From assembly GCF_016859285.1 (NCBI RefSeq), contig NC_053420.1, positions 6,617,501-6,681,500 on the forward strand: a stretch of 64,000 nt of DNA. The letters are read 5' to 3'. Made by a program: the position numbers and the translations under genes. Source of the DNA: Xiphias gladius. Lineage: Eukaryota > Chordata > Actinopteri > Istiophoriformes > Xiphiidae. The notes under the pieces are model-generated. The model ran no database searches. It saw only the letters and a list, made by a program, of their open reading frames with translations, and was not told where the DNA came from. Of the stretch, positions 36,201-47,418 are shown piece by piece. Each line of letters opens with the position of its first letter. The first letter of the stretch is position 1.

Positions 36201-38078
36201 TATCAGTTTGTTCTACAGATTAAGTCAGAGCAGCTCCTCTGTATTTTTCTACTGACATTAGCCATCTGCGTCTTTTGTTGTCTTTTTGTTGTGTCTGTCC
36301 TCAGGGAACCAGCGTCCTCTCTCCAGTCTTGCATATTGGTTCAGTTATAATTCTGGCGATGATGATATACAAGAAGTCTGCTGTCCAGCTCTTCGAGAAA
36401 CATCCGTGTCTTTATATCCTGGCATTCGGCTTCGTCTCTGCCAAAATCACCAATAAATTAGTTGTAAGTCAAACATACTTTTTTGATGAGGGGGAGAGTC
36501 AAACATTAAGCAGTGGTCACAGAAACAAAAAGTTGTGTAGATCAGTGTTAAAAAGGGGACTTAACGTACTCACTCGTGGATAACCTGCCTGAAACCGGCA
36601 AGCCTAAATTATTTTTCAAAGAAAAGGGACCGGATCTGAAAGGAATTCCTCAAATTTGGCAAAACATGTAAACTTGCCACCAACAGGAGGGCATGTTGTG
36701 TTTTAGCAAATGTCAGCCACAACAAATACACCAAATAGAAATTTTAATTTTAACTTTGGCGAAACCAATAAACCATTTCTGACATTATGAAACACGAGTT
36801 CTTGGTGGAGGAGTTAGAACTGCGGATAACCAATGTTCATATAATAAAAAATATGAAACTGTTGACAGTTGGCACCGAGCTGGAAGAGGAAGTGAATCAT
36901 CTGGCATAAGACACAAATGAGACAGTGTGATTTTTTTTTTTTTATTCATTTTTTTATTTATTTAAATCCTTCCTCGTTTTCATCTTTTCTCTCAGCTTGC
37001 TGTTGGAAGTCAACATAACATTTGACCCCGGCGAGCTCATAGGGCAGACAGGAAAACGTTCAACACAGCATACTAATAAAACCATCATATGAAAAAAAAA
37101 AACAAAACATAAATATAAAAGATAAAGGGCCCATAGTTTTCCTTTTAAGAATCAAAACATTCTCAGGGCATCTAGTGTACTTCATTGAATCTTCTGCAAC
37201 CGTTTCCCCAGTAGTCACTCTACCAAATCAAACTGTGACAGAGAAAATTATCTCAGTTTGCACAACTTATGTGTAAAACTGGAGCTTAATGTCCCTTCGA
37301 ACAACTTTATTTACTAATTCCCACCTAAAGGTCAGCAGAGCTTGTAGTGTTGTGTTTGATGCTGACTGTGCGTGGTTTGTCTGTCTGTCCACAGGTAGCA
37401 CATATGACAAAAAGTGAAATGCATCTTCACGATTTAGCCTTCCTGGGACCAGGACTACTGTTCCTGGATCAGTATTTCAATAGTTTTATTGACGAGTACC
37501 TGGTGCTTTGGATTGCGTTGGTAAGTACAGGCGTGACGCTGGGTTTGGACAAATGTTCTCTTTGACGGTGAAGTGCACTCAATAAAAGTCAGTTGTAGTT
37601 AAGATTAAAGTTATGTTTAATCAGTGATGCTGATATTTATTCCGTCATGGTTACATTTTCTTTATGATGGTTGCTTTTTCTGTGTTGTATTGGAAGCCCA
37701 ATTCTGCCCTGAATAGAAAAGACAGTAATACTTGATATGTAATAAATAAATACTCACGGTACGTCAAAACTATGAGATGCTATTCCTAATGAGGTATTAA
37801 ATCAAAATAATGAGACAGTACATCCAACCTGTGAGACAGTGACCATTTTGACTTAGCAACTCATAACTTCTACCTGTCTTCTTTTTTCTTTTTCTTTTTC
37901 TTTTTAATTATAATCTATTCCTTTCGAGTGACGGTGTTTCTTTTCTCTCCCGCAGATCATTTCCTTGTTTGACTTGGTGCGCTACTGTGTCAGTGTTTGC
38001 AACCAGATTGCCTGCCATCTTCACATTTTTGTTTTCAAAATCAAGCCTTGTTCAGTCCTCAGTTCAGCTCCTCACTGA
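27207..38078 (+). CDS. cept1: Choline/ethanolamine phosphotransferase 1 (CEPT1)
   Basis: Nine coding exons: 27207-27397, 29077-29251, 31377-31524, 31618-31759, then either 33079-33163 or 34179-34263, then 34596-34727, 36305-36463, 37395-37520 and 37956-38078. All sites are GT-AG and phases agree. The product is 426 residues (human about 416). It transfers phosphocholine or phosphoethanolamine from the CDP-alcohol to diacylglycerol at ER/nuclear membranes, the last step of the Kennedy pathway. The CDP-alcohol phosphotransferase motif DGx2ARx8Gx3Dx3D is intact at 145-167, with acidic residues Asp145, Asp163 and Asp167. [20 protein letters not shown] (50-69) and [18 protein letters not shown] are near-identical to the mammalian protein. 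Many hydrophobic helices fill the rest. The N-terminus (1-45) is Gly/Arg-rich and differs from mammals. The start is the first ATG of an exon (from acceptor 27094) with untranslated leader. Confidence 0.95.
30031..30300. mobile_element. Partial 'gttcagttcacccaaa' MITE in cept1 intron 2
   Basis: It starts gttcagttcagccaaaccat and contains the family's internal phrase aatgaagttgaatggaattt. The same family occurs at 51301-51667 and 55202-57024. The right terminus is eroded. Confidence 0.45.
30597..30915 (+). mobile_element. 'ggctgccactaa' family repeat in cept1 intron 2
   Basis: The phrases aaggctgccactaaaaattg, cgattaatcgttttatctat and a right end with ttgattaattggtaaatgat match the family at 6550-6830. 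Non-coding. Confidence 0.55.
31345..31369. repeat. cept1: (TG)n abutting the cept1 exon 3 acceptor
   Basis: Twelve tandem TG units end seven bases before the exon at 31377, so the TG tract plus ttgtttcag is the polypyrimidine region of this 3' splice site. Confidence 0.9.
33079..33163 (+). other. cept1: cept1 alternative exon 5A
   Basis: An 85-nt exon with acceptor tgtgtag|ATTTGAC and donor ACGATG|GTAAAC. It encodes residues 219-247 as [20 protein letters not shown] then VGPGLWNTM. It shares 9 of 29 residues with exon 5B (Ile1, Asp3, TEVQI, Gly22, Trp26), and entry and exit phases are the same. Splicing A straight to 34596 keeps the frame; using A and B together adds 85 nt and breaks it. The upstream polypyrimidine tract is poor, so A may be a regulated or minor choice. 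Confidence 0.75.
33786..34010 (+). mobile_element. Foldback-repeat fragment between the two alternative cept1 exons
   Basis: It contains cctaaaggaatagtacaaca, gttagcctagcttagcataa and gggggaaacagctagcctgg, all signature phrases of a widespread percomorph inverted-repeat element also present at 50460-50960. Confidence 0.6.
34179..34263 (+). other. cept1: cept1 alternative exon 5B (canonical form)
   Basis: An 85-nt exon with a strong pyrimidine tract and acceptor ctcccactcag|CATTGAT and donor TCACTG|GTAACT. It encodes [20 protein letters not shown] then GGSAFWQSL, which is very close to the corresponding human CEPT1 segment, so this is the ancestral, presumably default version. Same size and phases as exon 5A, 1.1 kb upstream. 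Confidence 0.85.
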
Positions 38079-41020
38079 GGACACGCCGGCCATTAATGAC
38101 TCTGTCCCTACCTGTTAGTCGCACTCATCTTTTCTTCCCTCTGTTTTCCACGTAGAGATGCAGGGGATGACGTGGTGTAAAGTATGTGCTTCTGCCAATT
38201 GAATGTGAGGACAAATAATATATATTAAGATACTGGAGTATTACTGTCATTGTTTTCTTTTTCACCAGTGCAGAATTGAATTTGTACCAGTTTCATCTTT
38301 TGCCCCGGTAACAATAATTCTTCTTCTGACAAACTCATAGTGAAACAGAGCAAATATTTCAGGAGAGTACAGGTGCTACTCAGTGTGTTCAAGAGGAGAA
38401 ACTCAAGTGTGTTTTAACTGTTCATGTGCAAGAAAATGTATAGGAAATGAATGAAACTCTTTGCTTTTCATGATTATAATTTTTGTAATATTTGCATAAC
38501 TTTACCTTTTGCTATTGTAAATACCAAACCATTACCATGTCTATGCTTCTCTTTTAATTTAAAAATCCTGCTTTGACACATTTATAAAACCTTCCTTCAT
38601 GTATATGATTTAAAAAAAAAAAAAAAAAAAAAGACGACATCACCCGCACATTACATGAAACTGTCCAACTGTTTTACGTCAGCAAAACGTGGTTTTGGAG
38701 GAAACTTAATAACAACTTTATTACATTTTTCTTTGACATATCAGAACATTGTTATTGAACAAACCTTCAAAATATTTACTGCCAGTGTTTTTCATTTGGT
38801 TCGTCAACTGTAACCACTCGTTTAAAAGGGACACGTGGAATTTAGGGCAGTGATTCAAGTCTGGGGGGGGATTTTGTGTATATTTATTATCATATGTAAT
38901 ATTATTTACTTAAATATTCTGAAATATTCTTTTGAAGTCAATGGTTTGGTTAGTGCTTCACTGGGTAGGGCTTCCTCCTTGCGTTATTCTTTTAATTGTA
39001 AATGGATAAAGACATGCTTTGCCCTCACCGAAGAAAAATATCTTAAGTCAAGATCCACTTAAAAGCATTCAGAGCTCTGCAAATGTGGAGCTTTGAGGTC
39101 ACAAAACTCATGTTTAGGTTTAGATTTTCTCACATTTTTTGAAGTTGATAAGAACAAAGGTCAAGACATTTTAAAGTGGCTGCTTTGAATCAGTGCTCGT
39201 TTCGATTTTTGTTTAACTTTGCTGCTACTGTTGTGTTACAGATCACTCCGCTGTCACTCTGCCCTCTGTCACGCCTTTCACTCATCTCTACCTGGTATTA
39301 TTGTTTGATATTTTCATTACTGTCAACAAAACCCATGAAAAGACCAAAACCAACAATGTGTAAGTCCGACTTTCAGTATTTTGTGACTTCCCTACGCTGC
39401 CTGTGGCACTCAGTTCCAAGCCAGCTGGTTCCCACTGATGTAGATGTAAATCTTTCAAAATGTCTCTCAAATATGTAGTTTAATTTCTAAAAAGGCTCCG
39501 TAAAAAAACTGCTGGTCACTGTAGTTTTTAGCAAATGTTACTCAAAGAGGAGGAAATAGCGCTTTTTCTTAGGGGCTATTTTATTGGAACTGATTAATCT
39601 ACACTTGCTGCACTAGTGAGTCTTTCCAGCAGCAGGATGGTGTGTGTGGGATCAATTCAGAATATTCGACACTGTGTGTGTGTCTGTCTTCATGGTGATG
39701 AAGGAACACGTCACCCAGTGCAACAGTGTGGCTCATTGATGTGTATTTAATCATTTGTGGACAACAATGGAGCTCTATAGCACAGAGGAACAAGATACAC
39801 ATTATCAGGCTTTGGGTACACAGGCAATACTTGGTAACACGTTATTTTACGAATCCAGTGTTTTTTCCAGCCAATTTTCTGGAAACTTTCCTCATAATTA
39901 TCCAAAAAAAAATAGCCAGTGCATAGATGGATATTTCCGAGGAAGGCTTACACAATTTAGTACTAATTATAAGTAAAATGAGGAAGTATTAGTCGCTACA
40001 GGTACTAAGTACTTGCTCGTTATATTCAAGTTTTTAAGCAAAAACTAGTAAATAATGTAGTTGGTTAATACAAAAATAGATCATAAGCAGATGTTAATAT
40101 CCATCAGTTTCCTGGAGAGACAAACAAAAAAATTCTTCATGAATTTGAAGTGCCACACATTATAGATCTGTCCGGTAATTGGTAAATATCGATTGATATT
40201 TGTGCTGCTTATTGTTTGAATTTCAGGCTTACCTGTAGTTTTCCGCTGCACTGGAAATTCCTTAGTTTTTCGTTTCTAACTGATGCGATGATCGACAAAG
40301 AAAACCCACTCCATGCCGTAAAGTTTCATCAACTCGCCTGTTATACCTACAAACATATTTCTACCTTATTTACACAGACCGGATCTGTAAAATAAAGTGA
40401 CACTGTGGCACTTTTTCCATCAAATTAAGAATTATTTTCTTTTTTTTTTTTCTAGGAAACGAGAGTTGACATTTACATCTGTTTATGAACTATTTTTCAC
40501 TTACTTACTGCATAATTCCCCATTTTTTTCTTAAAAACACAAAAATAATGAGTAGGTACTTAATAATTGTAGCAACTAAACCTTTTCTCAGATTTCCCTT
40601 AAAATTCATAACAAAATTGCGTCAGACTGCTCTTGGAAATATACCTGTAATTAACTAAAATAAATACCAGCTAATTTTTTTTTTTTTTTTTGAAATGATG
40701 AGGAAGTTTCCAGGTAATTATCTGGAAGACACAGGACCATAAACATAAAGCGTTACCCAGTACTTGTTAGTAGGATCCTTTCATTGCTGATTGTAGACTC
40801 TTCATGGGATTTTGCTAACAATAAGAAAAAAAAAACAAGACATAACCAGACTCATCCTAAAAACTGAACGACCACCTGCTGCCATAACGGTTATTTATGT
40901 GAACATCGCACTCCTTCCTGCGTTTGTCGGCAGATGCTTCTACTCGACTGAACCACTGTTTTGAAAATGTGTTCGTTATTTACACAGTGTGGTTGACATG
41001 AAATCGTGCCCCCCCACCCC

Positions 41021-41055
<35 letters not shown>

Positions 41056-41204
41056 CCAACACACAAACACACACACCTGCTGTAGCAGGACAGGTGTGTG
41101 TGCGGGCTGAATGTGTAGGTGATGAGGTCATGTGATGACATCACAGTTTTTAAGGTGGTGACTGACGAGAATCAGATCAAACTTTGTCCCTGACAGTCAA
41201 TAAA
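38079..41204 (+). other. cept1: cept1 3' UTR and downstream DNA, no further coding
   Basis: After the TGA at 38076-38078 the sequence is AT-rich with no exon. A-runs occur at about 38611-38631, and AATAAA hexamers lie at 40391-40396 and 41199-41204. The last is followed by tgtttatttgaagtgtggct, a plausible downstream element, so the UTR could reach 3.1 kb; a shorter form is equally possible. Confidence 0.4.
41199..41204 (+). terminator. cept1: Candidate distal cept1 polyA signal
   Basis: AATAAA followed within 15-25 bases by GT/T-rich sequence. Alternative nearer signals include the variant-rich area before 38610 and AATAAA at 40391. Confidence 0.35.
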
Positions 41205-43890
41205 AACCTGTTTATTTGAAGTGTGGCTGCCGCTCGTTCTGCCTCATCTGACACTGAGTGGGTGTTTACTGTTGCTGCTTCTGGATAATAGCTGAGATTA
41301 GTCTCTTGCTTCTACATATTGTGCTGGTTTTATTCATATTTCAATGACCAGTTCCATCTGCAGATCCAGTTTTAAGCCTCTGTGGTTTGTTTAAAAAAAG
41401 TTCAAGAGATGTACAATTGCCTCAGAACAGTCAACGTCTTAACTGGACGGGTTGAGGGTTCAGGATGGTTTGGTCACAATCTACAGTTTTCTGAGCACTT
41501 GAGAGAAAAAAAAAAAAAGGCTGTAGGTCATTGGTTCATAGGAACAAAGCCTTCCACACAGAAGTGTTAAAGGGTCATTTCACCCAAATCACAAAAACAT
41601 TTGTCCTTTACTGCCTTAAGATGGAATATTATTAGAATACAAAAGATTTTTAGAAAGATTCTGAATCGTCATGTATTATGAGAATTTAGTCTTAATTTTG
41701 AGTAAAAGTCATAACGAAAATAAAGTCGTAGTTTACCAGAAAAAGGTAACAAGGAGTTGTAATTTTACAAGAGAAAATTTGCTGTGTTTTATGATAATAA
41801 TGTAATATCATAATGGAATATAGTGAGAGTCAACGTTGATGTTATGAAAGGAAAGTAAATATGAGAAAAAAGTGGTACTTTAACCGGGGGAAAAAAGCTG
41901 CAATATTTTGAAAATAACATTAGGAAAGAAGTCATAAATCACGAGAGAAAGGCCTGATTGCTTCTGAAAATTGTGTACTGCTACTGGTAAAAAATAAGTA
42001 ATGTTTCAACAATATTTGGATTTAAAAAAAAATTATGAAAATAAAGCTATCATTTTAAAAAAACAAAGTTGTGGCATTTCAAAAATACAGTTTGAGAAAA
42101 GACATTAAGGGTCTAGAGTTGTAATTTTGAGAAATAAACCTTAATATTATGAAAGTAAAGTTGTAATTTTGGGGGAAATTTTCAAGTACAAGAAAAAAAG
42201 TGGTAATTTAACAAAAATTTGCAATAATGTGATGTATTGGGAATGAAGTAAGAGTTTCTATGAGGGAAAAAAAGTCACTATTTGTAAAAAAAATTGTAAT
42301 TTTACCAAACAAAAGCTGCAACACTTAAAGAGTCATAATACACCAATCAGCCACAAAATTACAACCAATTGCTGTTTATATATATATAATTAAAGCTATC
42401 TACATGGGCGGGCATTCATTATGGTTTAGTGGGAACATATTCTTTTGATTTGGGTTGTAGTCTTTAAGGAACACAGTTCAATGTAGACATACACTAACTA
42501 GAAGTAGTACATGGTTGTAAATGATTACGCACATTATAGATTAAATAACTGTGTTGGATATAAACACTCATTTCGGGAATGTCACATTTGGATTTTTATT
42601 CTTTATTTTCTACAGTGGATGTCTGTACATTCATTTCTGTTCACAGTGGGTGTTTTAGGAGAAAATGGAAAATGAACTGATGACCCAATCACGTGTACTA
42701 TGCTGCTGTATGGTTTGTACTATAGCTGGAGAGTCTCTGTATTAACCCACTACCTGAAACCCGCAGCTGAACAACCTCTCATAAGGACTCCGTGAGATGC
42801 AGCATCAGCAGCCGCAGCTCATGTGCATATACAGTAGCTACTGGTGTCAGGTCAACCTTCTCATTGTTACTAGTAAAAGTTTGCCCTAAATAAGTGTGTT
42901 TTCTGTTGTTCTGCACAGAGGTGAAGCCTCTCACGATGGGCACGTCACTGTGCGGGTCTCTAATTTCAAAGGCTTTTGTCAGACCGCCAAGCTCAGGTCT
43001 TATCACCAGTGTTGCAGAGCCGTGTGTAATTCCACGACTATGGCAGACTCGATCACCTGACAATCTCTCATTCACCTGCCAGCGCAAATACATCTCATAC
43101 GCCCACCTGGAGCCAGGTCTCTACTTGTGCTCTACCGGAAACGGGCGAACCGATGGATTCACGTCCACGTCCAGCACCTTAATGTCGTCTCTGGAAAGCC
43201 ACCGATGATGCCGCCGAGACACATCATTTAGTACGGAGCTGCTACGAGTGCCAGAGGACGGTATGGGTTTTGACTGCGGGTGAAAGAGATGAGACTTAAA
43301 GAGAGTAGTTCGACATTTTGGGAAATGTGTTTATTTGCTTTGTGAGGAGTAAAATATTCAGCGTGCTCCTCAGTAACTTAACTCATCTTTCCGGGAGGCA
43401 TTTTAACAATTTTGGACAATCTGCAGCACAAAGCGAGAAGAGAATACCAGTAATTACAGTTGTATGCAAAAAGCCCTAAGAACAAGACCCTGTAAAAGCT
43501 CATCAAATCGGCTCTTTTAATGTCAGCTACAGGGACAGTTGAATGCAAAAGTATGGGCTAATTACATATTTTGTTGATTTTTGAAGTGGAAGGAAGTAAA
43601 CATGCAAACCCTGCGGCAAACAGGCATTAAAAATTATCCTTTTTTTTCTCCAAACGTTAACGCACTGTTTTATTCCATGAACTTAAGCGCCTGTGCTGGG
43701 TGGTCATGTGACAGGATGTGTAGGAGGCAGCTATGCTCATGTTTGAATCTAACGCCCACAGCTGAGCCTCCCCCGACCTGCAGTTCCGGCTGAGGCCCCT
43801 ATTGCCCAGAGCGGCGCTGTTCCTGCAGGTTCGCCTGCGAGGCACAAAATCGGGGAATTAAAGGGTCCAGCGTTTTGTCCTGTCAATGAC
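41205..43890. other. Region between cept1 and dram2
   Basis: It is largely A-rich DNA (41.6-42.3 kb full of aaagt..aatttt phrases, probably an old tandem or element-derived tract). A 43303-43380 fragment of the 'tagttcgacattttgggaa' fish repeat is present. A balanced-composition patch at 42780-43260 is open on both strands but unassigned. No gene is called. Confidence 0.5.
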
Positions 43891-43892
43891 CC

Positions 43893-43902
43893 GCGCATGC
43901 GC
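43893..43902 (+). promoter_or_regulatory. dram2: NRF1 site, dram2 promoter
   Basis: GCGCATGCGC is the exact palindromic NRF1 consensus. It sits in a CG-containing patch about 215 bp upstream of a good donor (44110) and fits a TATA-less promoter for dram2. NRF1 is known to drive housekeeping and mitochondrial genes; use here is inferred. Confidence 0.6.
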
Positions 43903-43929
43903 GCACATCATCCGTGAATAAGCAGCAAC

Positions 43930-44109
43930 GACGCTGTGAGAACTTTATCGCCGTTTTTTAAATGGAAGTTTGGCCCACAAACCCCGCAGTACAGCGACGG
44001 TTATTGACTTTTAACGGACGTCTAAACACCAGATTCGGGTTTTGAAATAAGTGGTCCGAGTACTTCTGGTGCGGCAGGAGGATTATGGTCGCCGGAGAAC
44101 TCGAATAAC
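43930..44109 (+). other. dram2: dram2 untranslated exon 1 (predicted)
   Basis: It is bounded on the right by AATAAC|GTGAGT, a near-consensus donor, and splices to the acceptor at 46159. The left end is approximate. It shows no hydrophobic or conserved coding sequence. Confidence 0.45.
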
Positions 44110-44392
44110 GTGAGTGTCATTATGTTGAGTTAAATACCGCCTTTCTGTCGGTGTGACTGGCTACACCGAACGTTATTTCCTCGGTCTAGCAACTGTGTGG
44201 ACCAACCGATAAAACTTAAAAAAAACAAAACAAAACTTAAACGGTAATATCGGTAGACGAAGGTTATCGGGACGTAGCTAGCTAGCGTTATCAAGCTAGT
44301 AAATGTTAGCTGGTATTAAACATAAATAAATAAACGTATTGGTCCGTGCTCGTTACTCACTACCTTAATGTTACTGTATATTTGCTGAATGA

Positions 44393-44395
<3 letters not shown>

Positions 44396-44461
<66 letters not shown>
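44396..44461. repeat. Long (GT)n microsatellite in dram2 intron 1
   Basis: About 33 uninterrupted GT units followed by GTAT repeats; probably highly variable. Confidence 0.95.
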
Positions 44462-44468
<7 letters not shown>

Positions 44469-45242
44469 ATGTATGTACAGTATGGGCCGTTACATGAGTC
44501 GTTTGGTGTCTAATATTTTCTTAATTAGTGAAACATGGCATTATGCGGTATGTGTAGCGTAGTTTTTGGAAGAAAAAAAAGAAACGATAAATTTTTCGGG
44601 GTTTTTCTGATGGAGTTTGGTGTGTGTGAGACTCGAGCTGCTGATCGGCGACTCCCGTTTAACTTCCTCGGTGACGGGGACTTTCCTTAGCCGAGCTTTA
44701 GCACTTTAATGACTTAATTCCCAGTCGAAGCGGTGGACGGGCTTGTCGTGTGGGATGATTTCTGCCTCTCCAGGAAGTCACATAATCGGATCCCAAATGA
44801 ATAAAAGTTCAGTCTATGTAACTAACCTGCCCGAGTTTTTGCTCAGTCTCCAACAGATGGTTGCGTAAACTAATGTTCTGTGACAGGTCAGGCTATTAAA
44901 ATGCTTTATGATAATCATGACAGCGTTTATTCATTAACGCTCATACGCACATAATAACAGACTGTAACCAACAGTTACTTTCATTATCAATTTATTTGTA
45001 GATTATTTTCTCGATTAATCGTTTTGTCTATAAAATGTTGGAGAATGTCCAAGGTGAAGTTTTTGTCTTGTGCAACCAACAGGGCCAAAAACCAAAAAAA
45101 AAACCCCGAGGAGATTCGGTTTAGAAAGATAGAAAACAGAGCAAAGGAGAAAATACTGACATTTAAGAAAAGGGGAAACCTGCCAGGAGTAGTCGCTGAC
45201 TAATCAGCTCAGCTTTGTGAAATTGTTTCACACAGAGAGAGA

Positions 45243-45496
45243 CCCGGACCCCAGGTTTACTCCATGTCATTTGAGTCTACATAATTTGATTAATTACAGA
45301 TTTGTTAGGAATGTGTACTGTAACCTGTGTCAAAATGTAGTTTTAAGACTTTCAACTGTTTTAGTTTATATTGTGGTCTCTCTCTTTTTTTCCCGTAAAG
45401 TTTGTTTTATCAAATTGCTTCAATCATTTCTGTGTCAAGTGTTTTAACAGAAAAGCTACAGCATTGTAGTATTATGCCAGGGGCTTAAACAACAAA
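45243..45496 (+). repeat. Direct repeat copy 1 (dram2 intron 1)
   Basis: It starts cccggaccccaggtttactc and is nearly identical for about 250 bp to 46720-46985. Differences are a few substitutions (tttactc versus tttcctc, tcatttc versus ttatttc) and a longer T run in copy 2. I do not recognise the family; GC-rich 'ggggcccc' phrases lie near the ends of both copies. Confidence 0.9.
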
Positions 45497-46177
45497 TTTT
45501 TGGTCCGGGGGCCCCAAACCAGCCATGCTCAGACAGTATGATACAGTCAGTGCTCAACATCTGTCTTTATCACAATAATTAAATACACTAAAGTTCTGTT
45601 ATTTTGGGTGTATTTTTCCAGGCTGCGGGCTCATAAAAGCTAGCGTTTATTCTTGTAACAGAATAAACTTTCAGAGTGAGAAATAAGAGTAATGAAGTCT
45701 TGTTGGTGGAAAGCAGCAGCTGCCTCTGGCCCTGAAAACTTTAGATGCCTCGATGTTCTGTTGGGATCAATTCTGCAGAGGCCTATTAAAAATAAAAATA
45801 AAAAAATAAAATACCCAGGGGGGCTAGATATTTGTGAGTCCTTCTGAGGACCGGTGTTGCCTCTAATTACATGAGCCATAGGATTCTGTGATTTGATAAG
45901 AAATTTCAACAGATATTTTTATCAATACATACTATATTTTGATGGCTGTTAAACGACTTCAATGATTAATTTATTAGCAAAATAGTTGTTGACTTACTAG
46001 CAGATTAGTCGTTTAAGCGCTAGAGTGGTGATATTTTGAGTCTCAAGTGTCGAATGCTCAATTCCTCTTTCGTTAGCAATGAAACTGCAGCACAGATGTT
46101 GAATGCCACTGTGTAGTGTACATCAGTGTGTATATATGACTCTTTTTTTTTGTGTACAGGACAGAGTGAAACAGCAG

Positions 46178-46181
<4 letters not shown>

Positions 46182-46226
<45 letters not shown>
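46182..46226. repeat. dram2: (CA)n within the dram2 5' UTR
   Basis: The start-codon exon begins at 46160, so about 22 CA units would be transcribed into the leader, ending about 25 nt before the ATG at 46251. Length variation here would alter the 5' UTR directly. Confidence 0.85.
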
Positions 46227-46233
<7 letters not shown>

Positions 46234-46250
46234 CACACAGTGAGGAGGCC

Positions 46251-46391
46251 ATGTGGTGGTTCCAGCAGGGTCTGTGCTTCCTGCCCGCCACTCTGGTCGT
46301 CTGGACGGCGGCGTCCTTCATCTTCGCTTATATCACAGCAGTGGTGCTGAGTCATGTGGATCCTCTGGTGCCGTACATCAGGTCTGAGTCT

Positions 46392-46436
<45 letters not shown>

Positions 46437-47387
46437 TCCTCTGAGGTATGAACATCCATCACCTCTGTTATATTCCAGGGTATGGAAAAGTCTTAAAAAA
46501 CCTCGTATTTATCATTGTAAAAAGTCTTAAATTCAGTCAGGAAAAGTATATATAATATTTTGTCTTGCCTGCCTTGGCGGGAGATATTGTTCAATAATAA
46601 GCTAAATATTTTCACAATCGCAAACACACACACACGGAAAGGAAAAGTTTCCATCATTGCTCTGTCAGACACAAGTCTGGATAACCCATCGGGCAAATTG
46701 GGCCGCTGCCCAATGGGGCCCCGGACCCCAGGTTTCCTCCATGTCATTTGAGTCTACATAATTTGATTAATTACAGATTTGTTAGGAATGTGTACTGTAA
46801 CCTGTGTCAAAATGTAGTTTTAAGACTTTCAACTGTTTTAGTTTATATTGTGGTCTCTTTTTTTTTTTTCTTTTTTTTTTTGGTAAAGTTTGTTTTATCA
46901 AATTGCTTCAATTATTTCTGTGTCAAGTGTTTTAACAGAAAAGCTACAGCATTGTGGTATTATGCCATGGGCTGAAACAACAAAAATGTTGTCCACATAT
47001 TAACTAAAAGTGGGATTGTTGTGACAGTGTTTCTGTTGCAGGAAGCTGTTCAGCTGTTTCAGTCAGAACCATCAGACCTGTAGAAAACACAGTCTCATGA
47101 TGGTGAAGTGTTGTCACTGGTTAAACCAGTTTGCCTTAGTTTAAGTAACTGTATCTATAGAAATAATTGTAATATCATGCTGGGAAGTATTGATAAGATG
47201 TGATATTATAATAATAAATAATTCTAGGCCATATTGCCCCTACTGCTTTTCCCTTGTACTTTCAGTCTTATACTGGTATGATCTTGAAACAGATATTACA
47301 TTGCACGCTACGAAGAGCTGAAATGACTGGTCGAATTATCGATTCGTCAATTAACAGAAAAATTATCTGCAACCATTTTGATGATGA

Positions 47388-47418
<31 letters not shown>

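Noticed and set aside
46073-46451. Cys-Val and Thr-His rich open frames
   Set aside because: Translations of CA/TG microsatellites.
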